DNA from: Nonomuraea thailandensis
GTDB lineage: Bacteria; Actinomycetota; Actinomycetes; Streptosporangiales; Streptosporangiaceae
Reading direction: 5' to 3'
Assembly (NCBI RefSeq): GCF_024172165.1
Contig: NZ_JAMZEB010000002.1
Span: 12,545,501-12,609,500 of the forward strand
DNA length: 64,000 nucleotides
Shown piece by piece: positions 19,301-26,991 of the stretch. The notes under the pieces were generated by a model. The model did no database searches, was not told the origin of the DNA, and saw nothing but the letters and a program-made list of their open reading frames with translations. Made by a program: the position numbers and the translations under genes. Position 1 is the first letter of the stretch. Each line of letters opens with the position of its first letter.

Positions 19301-19633
19301 GTGCTCATCGACGTCACCCCGGCGAACAAGGTGCGCTTCATCGGCGCCGGCGCGAACGTCACCCTGAACGCCACCCTGCCCACCGGCCGCTGGCTCGACC
19401 TCGTCGTCACCCTCGACCGCACCGGCACGCTCGCCCTCTACGTGGACGGCGAACGCGCGGCGACCGGCCAGGTGACCGCCGACGGGATCACCGGCTGCAC
19501 CGCCAGGCCGCTGCGCTTCGGCGCCGACCAGGGCGGCGGCCAGCGCCTGACCGGCGGCGTGGACCGCGCCGCCGTCCTGGCCAGGACGCTGACCGCCGAC
19601 GAGGTGAAGACCTGGAAGGATCTGGCCTTCTGA
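16307..19633 (+). CDS. Secreted alpha-L-fucosidase, glycoside hydrolase family 95, with NEW3-like and LamG-like domains
   Basis: Inverting alpha-1,2-L-fucosidase type enzyme of 1108 residues. The GTG start has GGAGG six bases upstream. The signal peptide ends near residue 31. The GH95 N-terminal beta domain begins WYDKPATDWETQALPIGNG. The (alpha/alpha)6 barrel contains WSADYHVNINLQMNYWLAEQ with the family's conserved Asn residues, SPSYSPEHGDF with the acidic residue region, and DTHRHVSHLYALHPGNQ with the conserved Asp/His. PPFQIDGNFGATSGIAEMLLQS is a family signature. After it, residues about 795-900 resemble an NPCBM-associated NEW3 domain and about 905-1108 a LamG/concanavalin-like domain. 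It probably releases fucose from xyloglucan- or mucin-like chains outside the cell. Confidence 0.93.
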   Translation: MPHPPRRRISSALIAVFTLAAGWSVPLGASAGTAQTPDDLTLWYDKPATDWETQALPIGNGPLGATVFGGVASEQLQFNEKTLWTGGPGVSGYDFGNWKTPRPGVVAEVQQQIDRDGRMTPDAVAAKLGQPKTGFGAYQTFGDLFLDFGHANPADYRRELSLREAVARVGYTAGGVRHSREFFASNPGNVIVGRIGADQGGKVSFTLRHTSPRNDKTVTATGGRLTIRGALRDNGMKFEAQVQVIIEGGTRTDAGDRITVTGADSAVVVLSAGTDYAGTYPAYRGEDPHAAVTAAVDAAAAKGYDELRRAHVADYRELFDRVKLDLGQRAPAVPTDVLRRNYTGGASPDDRALEAMFFAYGRYLLISSSRENDLLPANLQGVWNNVTNPPWSADYHVNINLQMNYWLAEQTNLHETTKPYDRYITSMTAPGRKTAQDMFGARGWVVNNETNPFGFTGVHTYASSFWFPEAAAWTTQHLYDTYRFTGDLGYLRETAYPVIKGAAEFWLDFLHTDPRDGKLVVSPSYSPEHGDFSAGAAMSQQIVREVFTNALAAAERLGVDEGFRAEVGAALAKLDPGLRIGSWGQLQEWKSDWDSRTDTHRHVSHLYALHPGNQITPGTPEAEAAKVSLTARGDGGTGWSKAWKINFWARLLDGDHAHKMLAEQLKASTLDNLWDTHPPFQIDGNFGATSGIAEMLLQSQHDVVHVLPALPSTWRDGSVTGLRARGDVTVDAAWKNGAPDTITVRPGRTGPIKVRSSFVAGRYRVYDEQGHEVGPRRDGDTLSWNARAGKAYTIQNEAAVTLTAPGTAMPGTPFEAKVTVTATRRRSVPASDVTLTVPRGWTAEPATHHLAGVAPGRSRTATFTVTPGPADGSRQAVLGASVTGDSWKGAATAVLALEPCAPAPAGSVLVAWDPKEGGTVADTSGNGRHATVTGTASYDQGAPTGSGLTLDGNTYLTTANTTLGVVREATFAAEVKVAGSGYRRLFDSQPSGDPGTDGVLIDVTPANKVRFIGAGANVTLNATLPTGRWLDLVVTLDRTGTLALYVDGERAATGQVTADGITGCTARPLRFGADQGGGQRLTGGVDRAAVLARTLTADEVKTWKDLAF

Positions 19634-19717
19634 CGCCCCCGCGTCGTCCGGAGATCGCCGTCACGCGAACAACCGGAAACGGTTGATCGGCCAGAGGGCC
19701 GATCCGGGTTTCCGGGA

Positions 19718-20356
19718 GTGCGCTTGAACGACGCGACGATGGAGAAGTGCACGCGGACGATCGTGGCGGGCCGGGCGGCCGAGCTGCCGGAATGGCTGAT
19801 CGACGGCATGTTCCGGCTCCGCCACGAGGTGTTCTACGAGCGGCTGCGCTGGGACGTGACCAGCCTGCACGGGAAGGAACGGGATTTCTACGACGACTGC
19901 GGGCCGGTCTACGTGATCGCCTACTCGGACGGCTGCCGGCAGGTCACGGGATGTTGCCGGCTGCTGCCGACCCACGGCCCGTACATGCTGCGCGACGTCT
20001 TCGCCGAGGCGCTGCGCGGCGGCGAGGCCCCGCGCGACCCCGCCGTCTGGGAGCTCAGCCGGCTGGCCATCCGCCCCGGCTGGTCCCGCACCCTGACGGC
20101 GGGGTTCGGCTCACTGGCCAGGGCGCTGCTCTGGGAGGCGTTCCGGTGGGTGGACCGGCACGGCGACACGATCGTCGCGGTGTCCAGCGTGGCCCTGGAG
20201 CGCAGCGTGAACGCCATGGGCGTGCGCACCGCCCGGCTGGGTGACGGCAGGGCGACGCGGGTCGGCAAGGTGCTCTGCTCCGCCTACACCACCTCCACCA
20301 GGGACTTCCTGGAGAACGCGGCTCCGCCCGCCGAGGGGGATGATCGCTGCCGCTGA
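19718..20356 (+). CDS. LuxI-type acyl-homoserine-lactone synthase homologue
   Basis: Autoinducer synthase family: uses S-adenosylmethionine and an acyl donor to make N-acyl-homoserine lactones. Counted from GTG 19718, every classical LuxI residue is present at the family spacing: Arg35, Phe39, Trp45, Asp56, Asp59, Arg81, Phe95, Glu112 and Arg115. These match R24, F28, W34, D45, D48, R70, F84, E101 and R104 of LuxI. Signature strings are FRLRHEVFYERLRW and WELSRLAI. The length of 212 residues is normal. TTG 19724 behind GGGAG or ATG 19739 are alternative starts. An ABC exporter follows after 83 bases. No LuxR-type acyl-HSL receptor is in the window. Confidence 0.82.
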   Translation: MRLNDATMEKCTRTIVAGRAAELPEWLIDGMFRLRHEVFYERLRWDVTSLHGKERDFYDDCGPVYVIAYSDGCRQVTGCCRLLPTHGPYMLRDVFAEALRGGEAPRDPAVWELSRLAIRPGWSRTLTAGFGSLARALLWEAFRWVDRHGDTIVAVSSVALERSVNAMGVRTARLGDGRATRVGKVLCSAYTTSTRDFLENAAPPAEGDDRCR

Positions 20357-20439
20357 CCCGGGCGGGCAAAAATCATTGGCTCCTCGCGTACGCGCTGCGG
20401 CAGCATGATGACGGCGGGTGCCGGCTTCGGGGAGGGCGG

Positions 20440-22323
20440 ATGACTGTGCTCGGAACACGCGAGGGCTCCGGAGACGCTCCGTCCCCCCGTAAATCGGCGA
20501 TCCTGCTGGTCCTGCGGCACTACTTCGGCGAGCTGAAGCGCCAGTGGCCGGTCGCCGCGCCCGCGCTGACGCTGCCGGCGCTGGGCAACGTCTGCCTCTA
20601 CTACCTGGCGCCGCTCGCGGTGGCCGGGCTGGTCGGGCATCTGGCCGGCGGCGGCGACGGCGCGATCGGCGCGCTGCTGCCGTACGTGCTCGGCTTCGGC
20701 GGCCTGCTGCTGGCGGGCGAGGTGTTCTGGCGGGTGGGCCTGCACTTCCTCAACCGCACCGACGCCCGCGGCATCGAACGGCTCGGCGTGGTCGGCATGG
20801 ACGAGCTGCTCGTCAAGGACGCCGCGTTCTTCCACGACAACTTCGCCGGCTCGCTGACCAAGCGGGTGCTGGGCTTCTCCAGCAGGTTCGAGGACTTCGT
20901 CGACACGATGACGTTCTCCATCATGGCCAAGCTGGTGCCGCTGGCCTTCGCCTCGGTGGTGTTGTGGAGCTACGACCCGCTGCTGGTCATCGTGCTGCTG
21001 GGGCTCATCGTCGTCACCGGCTTCCTCGTCACCCCGCTCATCCGGCGCCGGCAGGCGCTGGTCGACGAGCGCGAGGCGGCCAAGGTCCGGGTGTCGGGTC
21101 ACGTGGCCGACGTGCTGTCCAACATGGACACGGTCCGCGCGTTCGCCGCCGAGGACCGCGAGGCCACCGAGCACCGCGCCAGGATCGCTGAGCAGACCAG
21201 GCTGTCGCTGCGCTCGTGGGACTACGGAAACCTGCGCGTCGACACCGTCGTCGCCCCGATGTCGGTCATCACCAGCGCCGTGGGCCTGCTCCTGGCCGTG
21301 GCGCTGCGCGGCGGGCTGGGCGTGGAGGCCATCGTGGTGACCTTCACGTACTACACGAACACGATCAGCATCATGTTCGAGTTCAACCAGATCTACCGGC
21401 GGCTGGAGAGCGTGCTCACCGAGGCCGCCCAGTTCACCGAGCTGCTGCTCGAACCGCCCACCGTGGTGGACCCGCCCGACCCGCAGCCGCTGCGGCCGGC
21501 CGACGCGGGCGTGCGCTTCGACCGGGTGCGTTTCGCCTACAACGACGGCCCGCCCCTGTTCGACCGGCTCGACCTCGACATCCCCAGCGGCACCAGGATC
21601 GGGCTGGTCGGCCAGTCAGGCGGCGGCAAGAGCACGCTCACCCGGCTGCTGCTGCGGCTGATGGACATCGACGGGGGCCGCATCCTCATCGGCGGCCAGG
21701 ACATCGCCCGCCTGCGCCAGGCCGACCTGCGCAGCCTCATCGCGTACGTGCCGCAGGAGCCGGCCATGTTCCACCGGTCGATCCGCGACAACATCGCCTT
21801 CGCCCGGCCGGGCGCGACCGACGCCGAGATCCTGCGGGCGGCGCGGGCGGCGCACGTCACCGAGTTCGCCGAGTCGCTGCCCGACGGGTTCGACACGCTG
21901 GTGGGCGAGCGCGGCGTCAAGCTCTCCGGCGGCCAGCGGCAGCGCCTCGCCCTGGCCCGCGCCATCCTGCGCGACGCCCCGATCCTGCTGCTGGACGAGG
22001 CGACCAGCGCCCTCGACTCCGAGAGCGAGATCCTCGTGCAGGAGGCCCTGTGGCGGCTGATGCAGGGGCGCACCGCGCTCGTGGTCGCCCACCGGCTGAG
22101 CACGGTCGTCCGGATGGACCGGCTCGTCGTGCTCAACAAGGGGCGCGTCGTGGAGCAGGGCACCCACAGCGAGCTGCTCCAGGCGCAGGGGCCGTACGCC
22201 CGGCTCTGGCGGCACCAGTCGGGCGGCTTCCTCATCGACGACGACGCTTCGGGCGACGACGCGGCGGGCGGGGAGAGTCCTGACGCGCTGGCCGGCGCCC
22301 GCGACTCCATGCTCGACCGCTGA
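20440..22323 (+). CDS. ABC exporter, fused membrane and ATPase domains
   Basis: Type-IV-fold (MsbA-like) half-transporter of 627 residues that would pair as a homodimer. Membrane segments span about residues 30-320. The ATPase domain has Walker A GQSGGGKST, Q-loop VPQEPAMF, signature LSGGQRQRLALARA, Walker B ILLLDEATSALD and switch His in VAHRLST. The cargo could be a lipid, peptide or small signal; its position 83 bases after the LuxI-like gene makes export of that product a guess worth testing. The tail after the ATPase is acidic and low in complexity. The stop codon lies in a 13-bp tandem repeat. Confidence 0.92.
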   Translation: MTVLGTREGSGDAPSPRKSAILLVLRHYFGELKRQWPVAAPALTLPALGNVCLYYLAPLAVAGLVGHLAGGGDGAIGALLPYVLGFGGLLLAGEVFWRVGLHFLNRTDARGIERLGVVGMDELLVKDAAFFHDNFAGSLTKRVLGFSSRFEDFVDTMTFSIMAKLVPLAFASVVLWSYDPLLVIVLLGLIVVTGFLVTPLIRRRQALVDEREAAKVRVSGHVADVLSNMDTVRAFAAEDREATEHRARIAEQTRLSLRSWDYGNLRVDTVVAPMSVITSAVGLLLAVALRGGLGVEAIVVTFTYYTNTISIMFEFNQIYRRLESVLTEAAQFTELLLEPPTVVDPPDPQPLRPADAGVRFDRVRFAYNDGPPLFDRLDLDIPSGTRIGLVGQSGGGKSTLTRLLLRLMDIDGGRILIGGQDIARLRQADLRSLIAYVPQEPAMFHRSIRDNIAFARPGATDAEILRAARAAHVTEFAESLPDGFDTLVGERGVKLSGGQRQRLALARAILRDAPILLLDEATSALDSESEILVQEALWRLMQGRTALVVAHRLSTVVRMDRLVVLNKGRVVEQGTHSELLQAQGPYARLWRHQSGGFLIDDDASGDDAAGGESPDALAGARDSMLDR

Positions 22324-22349
22324 GCTCGACCGCTGAGCTCGACCGCTGA
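22311..22349 (+). repeat. Three exact 13-bp tandem repeats across a stop codon
   Basis: GCTCGACCGCTGA occurs three times head to tail at 22311, 22324 and 22337. The first copy contains the TGA stop of the exporter gene, so each copy offers a further stop-like TGA. Replication slippage is the simplest origin. Confidence 0.85.
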
Positions 22350-22373
22350 GCCCGGCCGTTGAGGGGCGCCGGG

Positions 22374-23513
22374 TCAGAAGGCGGCGAGCTTGGCGAAGCG
22401 CTCGCCGATGAGGCGGTGGGTGGCGGCGTCCGGGTGGAGCCCGTCGGGCAGCGGCAGCTCGGCGTGGTCGGCCTCGCCGTAGAGGTCGCGGCCGTCGAGG
22501 TAGCGCAGGTTCGGGTCCTCGGCGCGCCGCTGCTCGACGAGGCGGGCCAGCTCGTCGCGGATGACGCCCAGCGTCAGCTTGCCCGCGGCGCGCTCGGCGG
22601 GGTCGCCGGTGGCGCGGAAGCGCAGCTTGCCGGTGCTGAGCGCGGCGAAGTCGAAGGCGCCGGGGCCGGGGGTGTCCTCGTGGATGGGGCAGTAGATGGG
22701 CGAGACGACCAGCAGCGGCGCGGCCGGATGACCCTCGCGGATGGTGTCGAGGAAGCCGTGCACCGCCGGCCCGAACGCGCGCAGGCGCATCAGGTCGGCG
22801 TTGACCAGGTTGATGCCGATCTTGACGCTGATCAGGTCGGCCGGGGTGTCCCGCATGGCGCGGGCGGTGAACGGGTCGAGCAGCGCGCTCCCGCCGAGCC
22901 CGAGGTTGATCAGCTCCAGGCCGGACAGCGAGGCGGCCAGCGCCGGCCACGTGGTGCTGGGGCTCGCCGCGTCGGAGCCGTGGCTGATCGAGCTGCCGTG
23001 GTGCAGCCACACCCTGCGCCCGCGGTCCGGCGCGGGCTCGACGGGGGCGTCCGTGCGCAGCGCGACGAGCTCGGTGGTCTCGTTGTGCGGCAGCCAGATC
23101 TCGACGTCCTTGACCCCGTCGGGCAGCCCGGTGAAGCGCACGGTGCCGATCGGGCCGGTGCGGTGCTCGGCCGAGCCGGTGGCCAGGTCGACGGTCACCG
23201 TGTTGCCGTCGCCCAGGGTGGCCTGGGCGGTCAGGCGGCCGTCGACGAGCAGGTCGTAGACGCCGTCGGGGCGTGGCGGGGCGCCCAGGTAGACCCGCTT
23301 GGTGGGCAATGTGTCCAGCTCGACGGTGGTGGCGCGGGTGCGCAGGGCCAGCCGTACGCCGGAGGGCTGTGACTCGGCCATGGCGAGCTGACCGTCGGCG
23401 CTCTGGGCGCGGGCGCGCGCGGGCAGCCGGTGCGGCAGCAGGCCGTGCGCGGTGCGCTCCAGGTCGAGGGCGCCGCGCAGGAGGGCGGCGGTGATGGGCG
23501 TGGTGATGAGCAT
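22374..23513 (-). CDS. SGNH/GDSL-family hydrolase with N-terminal beta-sandwich
   Basis: Probable carbohydrate or lipid esterase of 379 residues without a signal peptide. The N-terminal 160 residues look like the beta-sandwich seen in two-domain SGNH carbohydrate esterases. The catalytic domain begins with HHGSSISHGSD, where the block I Ser lies in GSSIS rather than GDSL. It continues with LINLGLGGSALL (Gly block) and KIGINLVNAD (Asn block), and ends with DGLHPD holding the Asp/His pair. The TetR gene lies 42 bases upstream on the same strand, so the pair probably forms an operon in which the regulator controls the esterase. Confidence 0.85.
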   Translation of the reverse strand: MLITTPITAALLRGALDLERTAHGLLPHRLPARARAQSADGQLAMAESQPSGVRLALRTRATTVELDTLPTKRVYLGAPPRPDGVYDLLVDGRLTAQATLGDGNTVTVDLATGSAEHRTGPIGTVRFTGLPDGVKDVEIWLPHNETTELVALRTDAPVEPAPDRGRRVWLHHGSSISHGSDAASPSTTWPALAASLSGLELINLGLGGSALLDPFTARAMRDTPADLISVKIGINLVNADLMRLRAFGPAVHGFLDTIREGHPAAPLLVVSPIYCPIHEDTPGPGAFDFAALSTGKLRFRATGDPAERAAGKLTLGVIRDELARLVEQRRAEDPNLRYLDGRDLYGEADHAELPLPDGLHPDAATHRLIGERFAKLAAF

Positions 23514-23555
23514 GGTGTCAGCCGATCGCTTCAGGTACGGGGCCGGGGGTGGCGT

Positions 23556-24131
23556 TCATGGCGTGTGGGCGGGCCAGTTGCGCAGGAGGGCGTCGAGGGC
23601 GTCCATGGTGCGTGACCAGGTCTGCTGGGTGTCGGGTGCGCTGTGGCTGAACCCGCCGCCCAGCTCCAGGCTGACGTAGCCGTGGAAGACGCTGCCCAGC
23701 AGCCGTACGGCGTGGGTCTGGTCGGGCTCGGTCAGGTCGTAGCCGCGCAGGATCGCCCGCGTCATCTGCGAGTGCCGCACCCCGGCGCTGGCGGCCGCCG
23801 TCTCCGGGTCGAGCCTGAGCTGGGCCGCGGCGTAGCGGCCCGGATGCTCGTGGGCGTAGTCGCGGTAGACGTTCGCGAAGGCGATCAGGGCGTCCTTGCC
23901 CGCGCGGCCGGCCAGGGCTTCGGCGGCCCGGTCGGCCATCTCCTCCAGGGCTAGCAGCGCGATCCTGGTCTTGAGGTCGTGGGAGCTCTTCAGGTGCGAG
24001 TACAGGCTCGCGACCTTGACGTCGAACCGCCTGGCCACGGCCGAGACCGTCACCTGCTCGAACCCCACCTCGTCGGCCAGCTCGGCCCCCGCCCGCACCA
24101 GGCGCTCCGTGGTCAGCCCCGCTCGTGCCAT
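23556..24131 (-). CDS. TetR/AcrR-family regulator
   Basis: A 191-residue DNA-binding repressor. The helix-turn-helix lies at about residues 20-45 (VTVSAVARRFDVKVASLYSH), followed by HLKSSHDLKTRIALLALEEMA. The C-terminal ligand domain is of the WHG/TetR_C_33 kind (LGSVFHGYVSLELGGGF). The start at 24131 is chosen because GGAGG lies 8 bases upstream; an ATG 21 bases earlier lacks one. The SGNH hydrolase gene follows on the same strand and a response-regulator gene is divergent. The palindrome at 24170-24184 between the divergent starts is its likely operator. Confidence 0.88.
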   Translation of the reverse strand: MARAGLTTERLVRAGAELADEVGFEQVTVSAVARRFDVKVASLYSHLKSSHDLKTRIALLALEEMADRAAEALAGRAGKDALIAFANVYRDYAHEHPGRYAAAQLRLDPETAAASAGVRHSQMTRAILRGYDLTEPDQTHAVRLLGSVFHGYVSLELGGGFSHSAPDTQQTWSRTMDALDALLRNWPAHTP

Positions 24132-24169
24132 AACCTTTCCTCCATTTGCCATAAGTGAGTATGCAACTT

Positions 24170-24184
24170 CCTAAAAGCTTTAGG
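24170..24184. promoter_or_regulatory. Inverted repeat, probable TetR operator
   Basis: CCTAAA-AGC-TTTAGG has perfect 6-bp arms and lies 39 bases upstream of the TetR start. Wider arms ATTTGCC and GGCAAAT flank it. Position and symmetry suggest autoregulation and possibly control of the divergent response-regulator gene. Confidence 0.5.
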
Positions 24185-24233
24185 CAAATTGGCGGGCTCG
24201 GATATCCTCCGCCTCGGAGGGAGGGGTCGCCGG

Positions 24234-24839
24234 ATGATTCGGGTGCTGCTGGCCGAGGACATGCGCATCCTGCGGGAGGCGCTGGCCGGGCTGCTTCGGC
24301 TGGAGGCCGACTTCGACGTCGTGGCCGAGGTCGAGCACGGCGACGCGATCGTGCCCGCCGCGCTGGAGCACCGTCCCGACGTGGCGGTCATCGACATCCA
24401 GCTGCCGGGCATGGACGGCCTGGACGCCGCCGCCCGGCTGCGCGAGCGGCTGCCGGCGTGCAGGGCGCTCATCCTGACCGCCATCGGCCGCCCCGCGAAC
24501 CTGCGGCGCGGGATCGCCGCCGAGGTGGCGGGGTTCATGCTCAAGGACGCGGGCCCGGACGAGCTCGTGTCCGCCATCCGCACCGTGGCCGCGGGCGGGC
24601 GGGTGCTCGATCCGCAGCTCGCCTACGCGGCCCTCGGCGCGGCGGACAGCCCGCTGTCGGAGCGCGAGGCCGACGTGCTGCGGCTGACGGCGCGGGGCGC
24701 CACGCCCAGGGAGGTCGCGGGGCAGCTCCACCTCACGTACGGCACCGTGCGCAACTACCTCGCCTCGGCCGTCACCAAGCTGCACGCCCGCAACCGCGTG
24801 GACGCCATCCGCATCGCCACCGAGGCCGGCTGGCTGTAG
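24234..24839 (+). CDS. NarL/FixJ-type response regulator, DesR-like
   Basis: A 201-residue two-component regulator. The receiver domain has the acidic pair AED near residues 7-9, phospho-acceptor Asp in VAVIDIQLPGMDG, conserved Thr in LILTAIG and Lys in FMLKDAG. The LuxR-type HTH at about residues 138-201 reads LSEREADVLRLTARGAT and GTVRNYLASAVTKL and ends in EAGWL, as in DesR. GGAGGGAGGGG ahead of ATG 24234 fixes the start. The likely kinase partner is the convergent gene that ends 6 bases away, an unusual arrangement for such a pair. Confidence 0.92.
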   Translation: MIRVLLAEDMRILREALAGLLRLEADFDVVAEVEHGDAIVPAALEHRPDVAVIDIQLPGMDGLDAAARLRERLPACRALILTAIGRPANLRRGIAAEVAGFMLKDAGPDELVSAIRTVAAGGRVLDPQLAYAALGAADSPLSEREADVLRLTARGATPREVAGQLHLTYGTVRNYLASAVTKLHARNRVDAIRIATEAGWL

Positions 24840-24845
24840 CGCTGG

Positions 24846-26738
24846 TCAGGTAGGCACGCGCGCGCGGACGGGCACGTCCAGGGTGAGCACGAAGACGTCA
24901 TCCGCATCCTCGCGGCGGCCTGCCGTGAGGCGCTCGCCCGGAAGGCCGGCCGTCAGGCGGCCGCCGGCTTCCTCCGCCCTGGCGGACAGGTTGTCCAGGC
25001 CCGTGCCGCGCCGCAGGCCGGTCGCGGGAGGGCGGGCGCCGTCGTTGGTGATCCGCAGCCGCATCCGGCCGCCGCGCACGCGGGCCTCCACCTGGCAGGC
25101 GCGGGCCGCGGAGTGGCGTACGACGTTGGTGGCGGCCTCGCGCAGGACGGTGGCCAGCAACGCGTCCGTCCCTGGAAGCAGGGGAGGCAGCGTGCGGACG
25201 TCCGCCGACAGCCGGATCCCGGCGGCCTCCAGCAGCGCGCGGGTCGCGCCCAGCTCGTCCAGGAACGTGAGCTCCGCCGGACGGCCGGTGATCGAGCGCA
25301 CCTCGCCCAGGGTGCGCTCGGCCACGGCCCCGATGCCGCGTGCCTCCTCGCGGGCCCGCTCCGGCTGCCCGGCCAGCAGCCGCAGGGCCAGCTCCGCCTT
25401 CAGCCGGATCGCGGACAACCCGGCTCCGAGCAGGTCGTGAACGTCCCTCGCGACGCGCAGGCGCTCCTGCAGCACCGCCATCCTGGCCAGCTCGGCTCCC
25501 GTCTCGTTCAGCCTCCTGGCCACCTCCGGCAGCCGGTACAGCGCGTACATCTCGAGCACGGTGACGACGCCCGCGGCGGCGAAGTACGGCCGGTCGGCGA
25601 ATCCATGGGGGATGGGCAGGGCCAGCATCCCGGCCAGCCCGAGCCCGGCGAGCAGCCAGGACCACGGGGCCCGCGCCCGTGCCGCGACCGTGCCGAGCAG
25701 GGGCAGCACCGCGGACGAGGCGAGCATGCCGAGCCGCAGCAGCATGACCAGGAGGATCGCCACCTGCGCGGCCATCGCCCACCGCCAGGCGCGCGGCATG
25801 GACCCGTCCCTGCGCGGCAGGCCGTGGTAGAGCTGCAGCGCCGTGAGCGCGGCCACGGCCGCGCCGACGAGGGCCCAGCCGCGGGCGTCGCCGGGCGGCT
25901 GGAGCTCCGCGAGGTTGCTGATCACCAGCTCGTGGTGGTTGAGCACCACGAAGAGCAGGGTCCACCAGCAGAAGCGGAACATCACCGGCACCGGCGGCCC
26001 CGCCGGGGGCGCCTCGTCGCCGCCGCGCCGCGCCTCGCCGAGCTCGCGTTGGGCCATGGCGATCTCACGGGCGGCGGCCAGCGACCTCCTGGCGCGTTCC
26101 GTGATCTCGGTCAGCTCCGCGCGCCCGGCGCGGCGGGCGAGGCGGATCACGGCCGACAGGTCGGTGCCGATGCCCGAGCGGAGCAGGCTCGCGGTGGAGA
26201 GGCGGTCCCTGGTCACGGCCAGCGCCACCAGGCGCCGCCGCTGCGCGCTCTCCCGCCGGACCCGGTCCGCCAGCCGGGCCATCGCGAAGAGGGTCAGCCC
26301 CACGTTCAGATCGACGAACAGCCAGCCGATCGGCACCATCCACGGCTCGTCCGGTCCGAAGACGATCCTGGCGGCGGTGTCGGCGAGGAGGACCAGCGCG
26401 AAGACCAGCCACGACGCGGGCGCCGCGAGCGTCAGCAGGACGGCGGAGCCGAGCACGCCCGCGATCGGCCCCCACGCCGCGCCGCAGGCCGGGTAGGGCG
26501 CGAAGACCAGCACCGCCTCCGCCACGAGCAGCCATCGGGTCCGCGAGCCGGGCCGGAGCATCACCAGGGCGTGCAGCGCCGCCAGCGTGACGATCGACGC
26601 GACGGCGATCGCCCGCCCGGCCGCCCCCAGCCCGCCCGGCGTCGTGTCCGCGGTGTAGAGGAAGACCAGCCTGGCGACGAGCAGGCCGAGCAGCACGACG
26701 GCGGCCATGGCCGTCGCCAGCCACGGTCTCCGATCCAC
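24846..26738 (-). CDS. DesK-like sensor histidine kinase with a duplicated sensor module
   Basis: Membrane kinase of about 630 residues. GTG 26738 with GAGGGG upstream is preferred; an ATG lies 30 bases earlier. A first membrane block (about residues 5-150) leads to a degenerate dimerisation helix reading DRLSTASLLRSGIGTDLSAV, which has Arg at the His position. A second membrane block (about 230-385) leads to a true one, ERLRVARDVHDLLGAGLSAI, with phospho-accepting His. The HATPase follows: N box REAATNVVRHS, G1 ITNDG and G2 RGTGLDNLSARA. The two dimerisation helices align, so the sensory half looks internally duplicated. It is convergent with its probable regulator. Confidence 0.88.
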   Translation of the reverse strand: MDRRPWLATAMAAVVLLGLLVARLVFLYTADTTPGGLGAAGRAIAVASIVTLAALHALVMLRPGSRTRWLLVAEAVLVFAPYPACGAAWGPIAGVLGSAVLLTLAAPASWLVFALVLLADTAARIVFGPDEPWMVPIGWLFVDLNVGLTLFAMARLADRVRRESAQRRRLVALAVTRDRLSTASLLRSGIGTDLSAVIRLARRAGRAELTEITERARRSLAAAREIAMAQRELGEARRGGDEAPPAGPPVPVMFRFCWWTLLFVVLNHHELVISNLAELQPPGDARGWALVGAAVAALTALQLYHGLPRRDGSMPRAWRWAMAAQVAILLVMLLRLGMLASSAVLPLLGTVAARARAPWSWLLAGLGLAGMLALPIPHGFADRPYFAAAGVVTVLEMYALYRLPEVARRLNETGAELARMAVLQERLRVARDVHDLLGAGLSAIRLKAELALRLLAGQPERAREEARGIGAVAERTLGEVRSITGRPAELTFLDELGATRALLEAAGIRLSADVRTLPPLLPGTDALLATVLREAATNVVRHSAARACQVEARVRGGRMRLRITNDGARPPATGLRRGTGLDNLSARAEEAGGRLTAGLPGERLTAGRREDADDVFVLTLDVPVRARVPT

Positions 26739-26935
26739 CCCGGCCCCCTCGATCTGCAAAATGCACACGAAGCATATGCAAGGGCTGCAAACGTCTCATC
26801 CATCTGCATGTCCATCGATTCATCGCACACTGGCCCGAACCGGACGGCGGCCTGAGGATGGGAGTGCGGGGCGAGCCGGGCCGAGCCCCGGTTCGGGGCG
26901 GCAACAGGGCGTGCGTCCACCAGTTCGATCCGAAT

Positions 26936-26950
26936 GGAACAAAGCGTTCC
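26936..26950. promoter_or_regulatory. Inverted repeat GGAAC-N5-GTTCC, probable TetR-family operator
   Basis: GGAACAAAGCGTTCC has perfect 5-bp arms and sits 41 bases upstream of the NmrA-like start. The form is common for TetR-family sites in actinomycetes. No regulator gene adjoins it. Confidence 0.5.
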
Positions 26951-26991
26951 GTTCTGATATGTTGGAGTCAACTTCACCAGAGGAGGACCAG

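Noticed and set aside
24234..24839. The response regulator as the DosR protein acting on the nar boxes
   Set aside because: Its C-terminus (GTVRNYLASAVTKL to EAGWL) is DesR-like and differs from the DosR recognition region; the boxes need another regulator.
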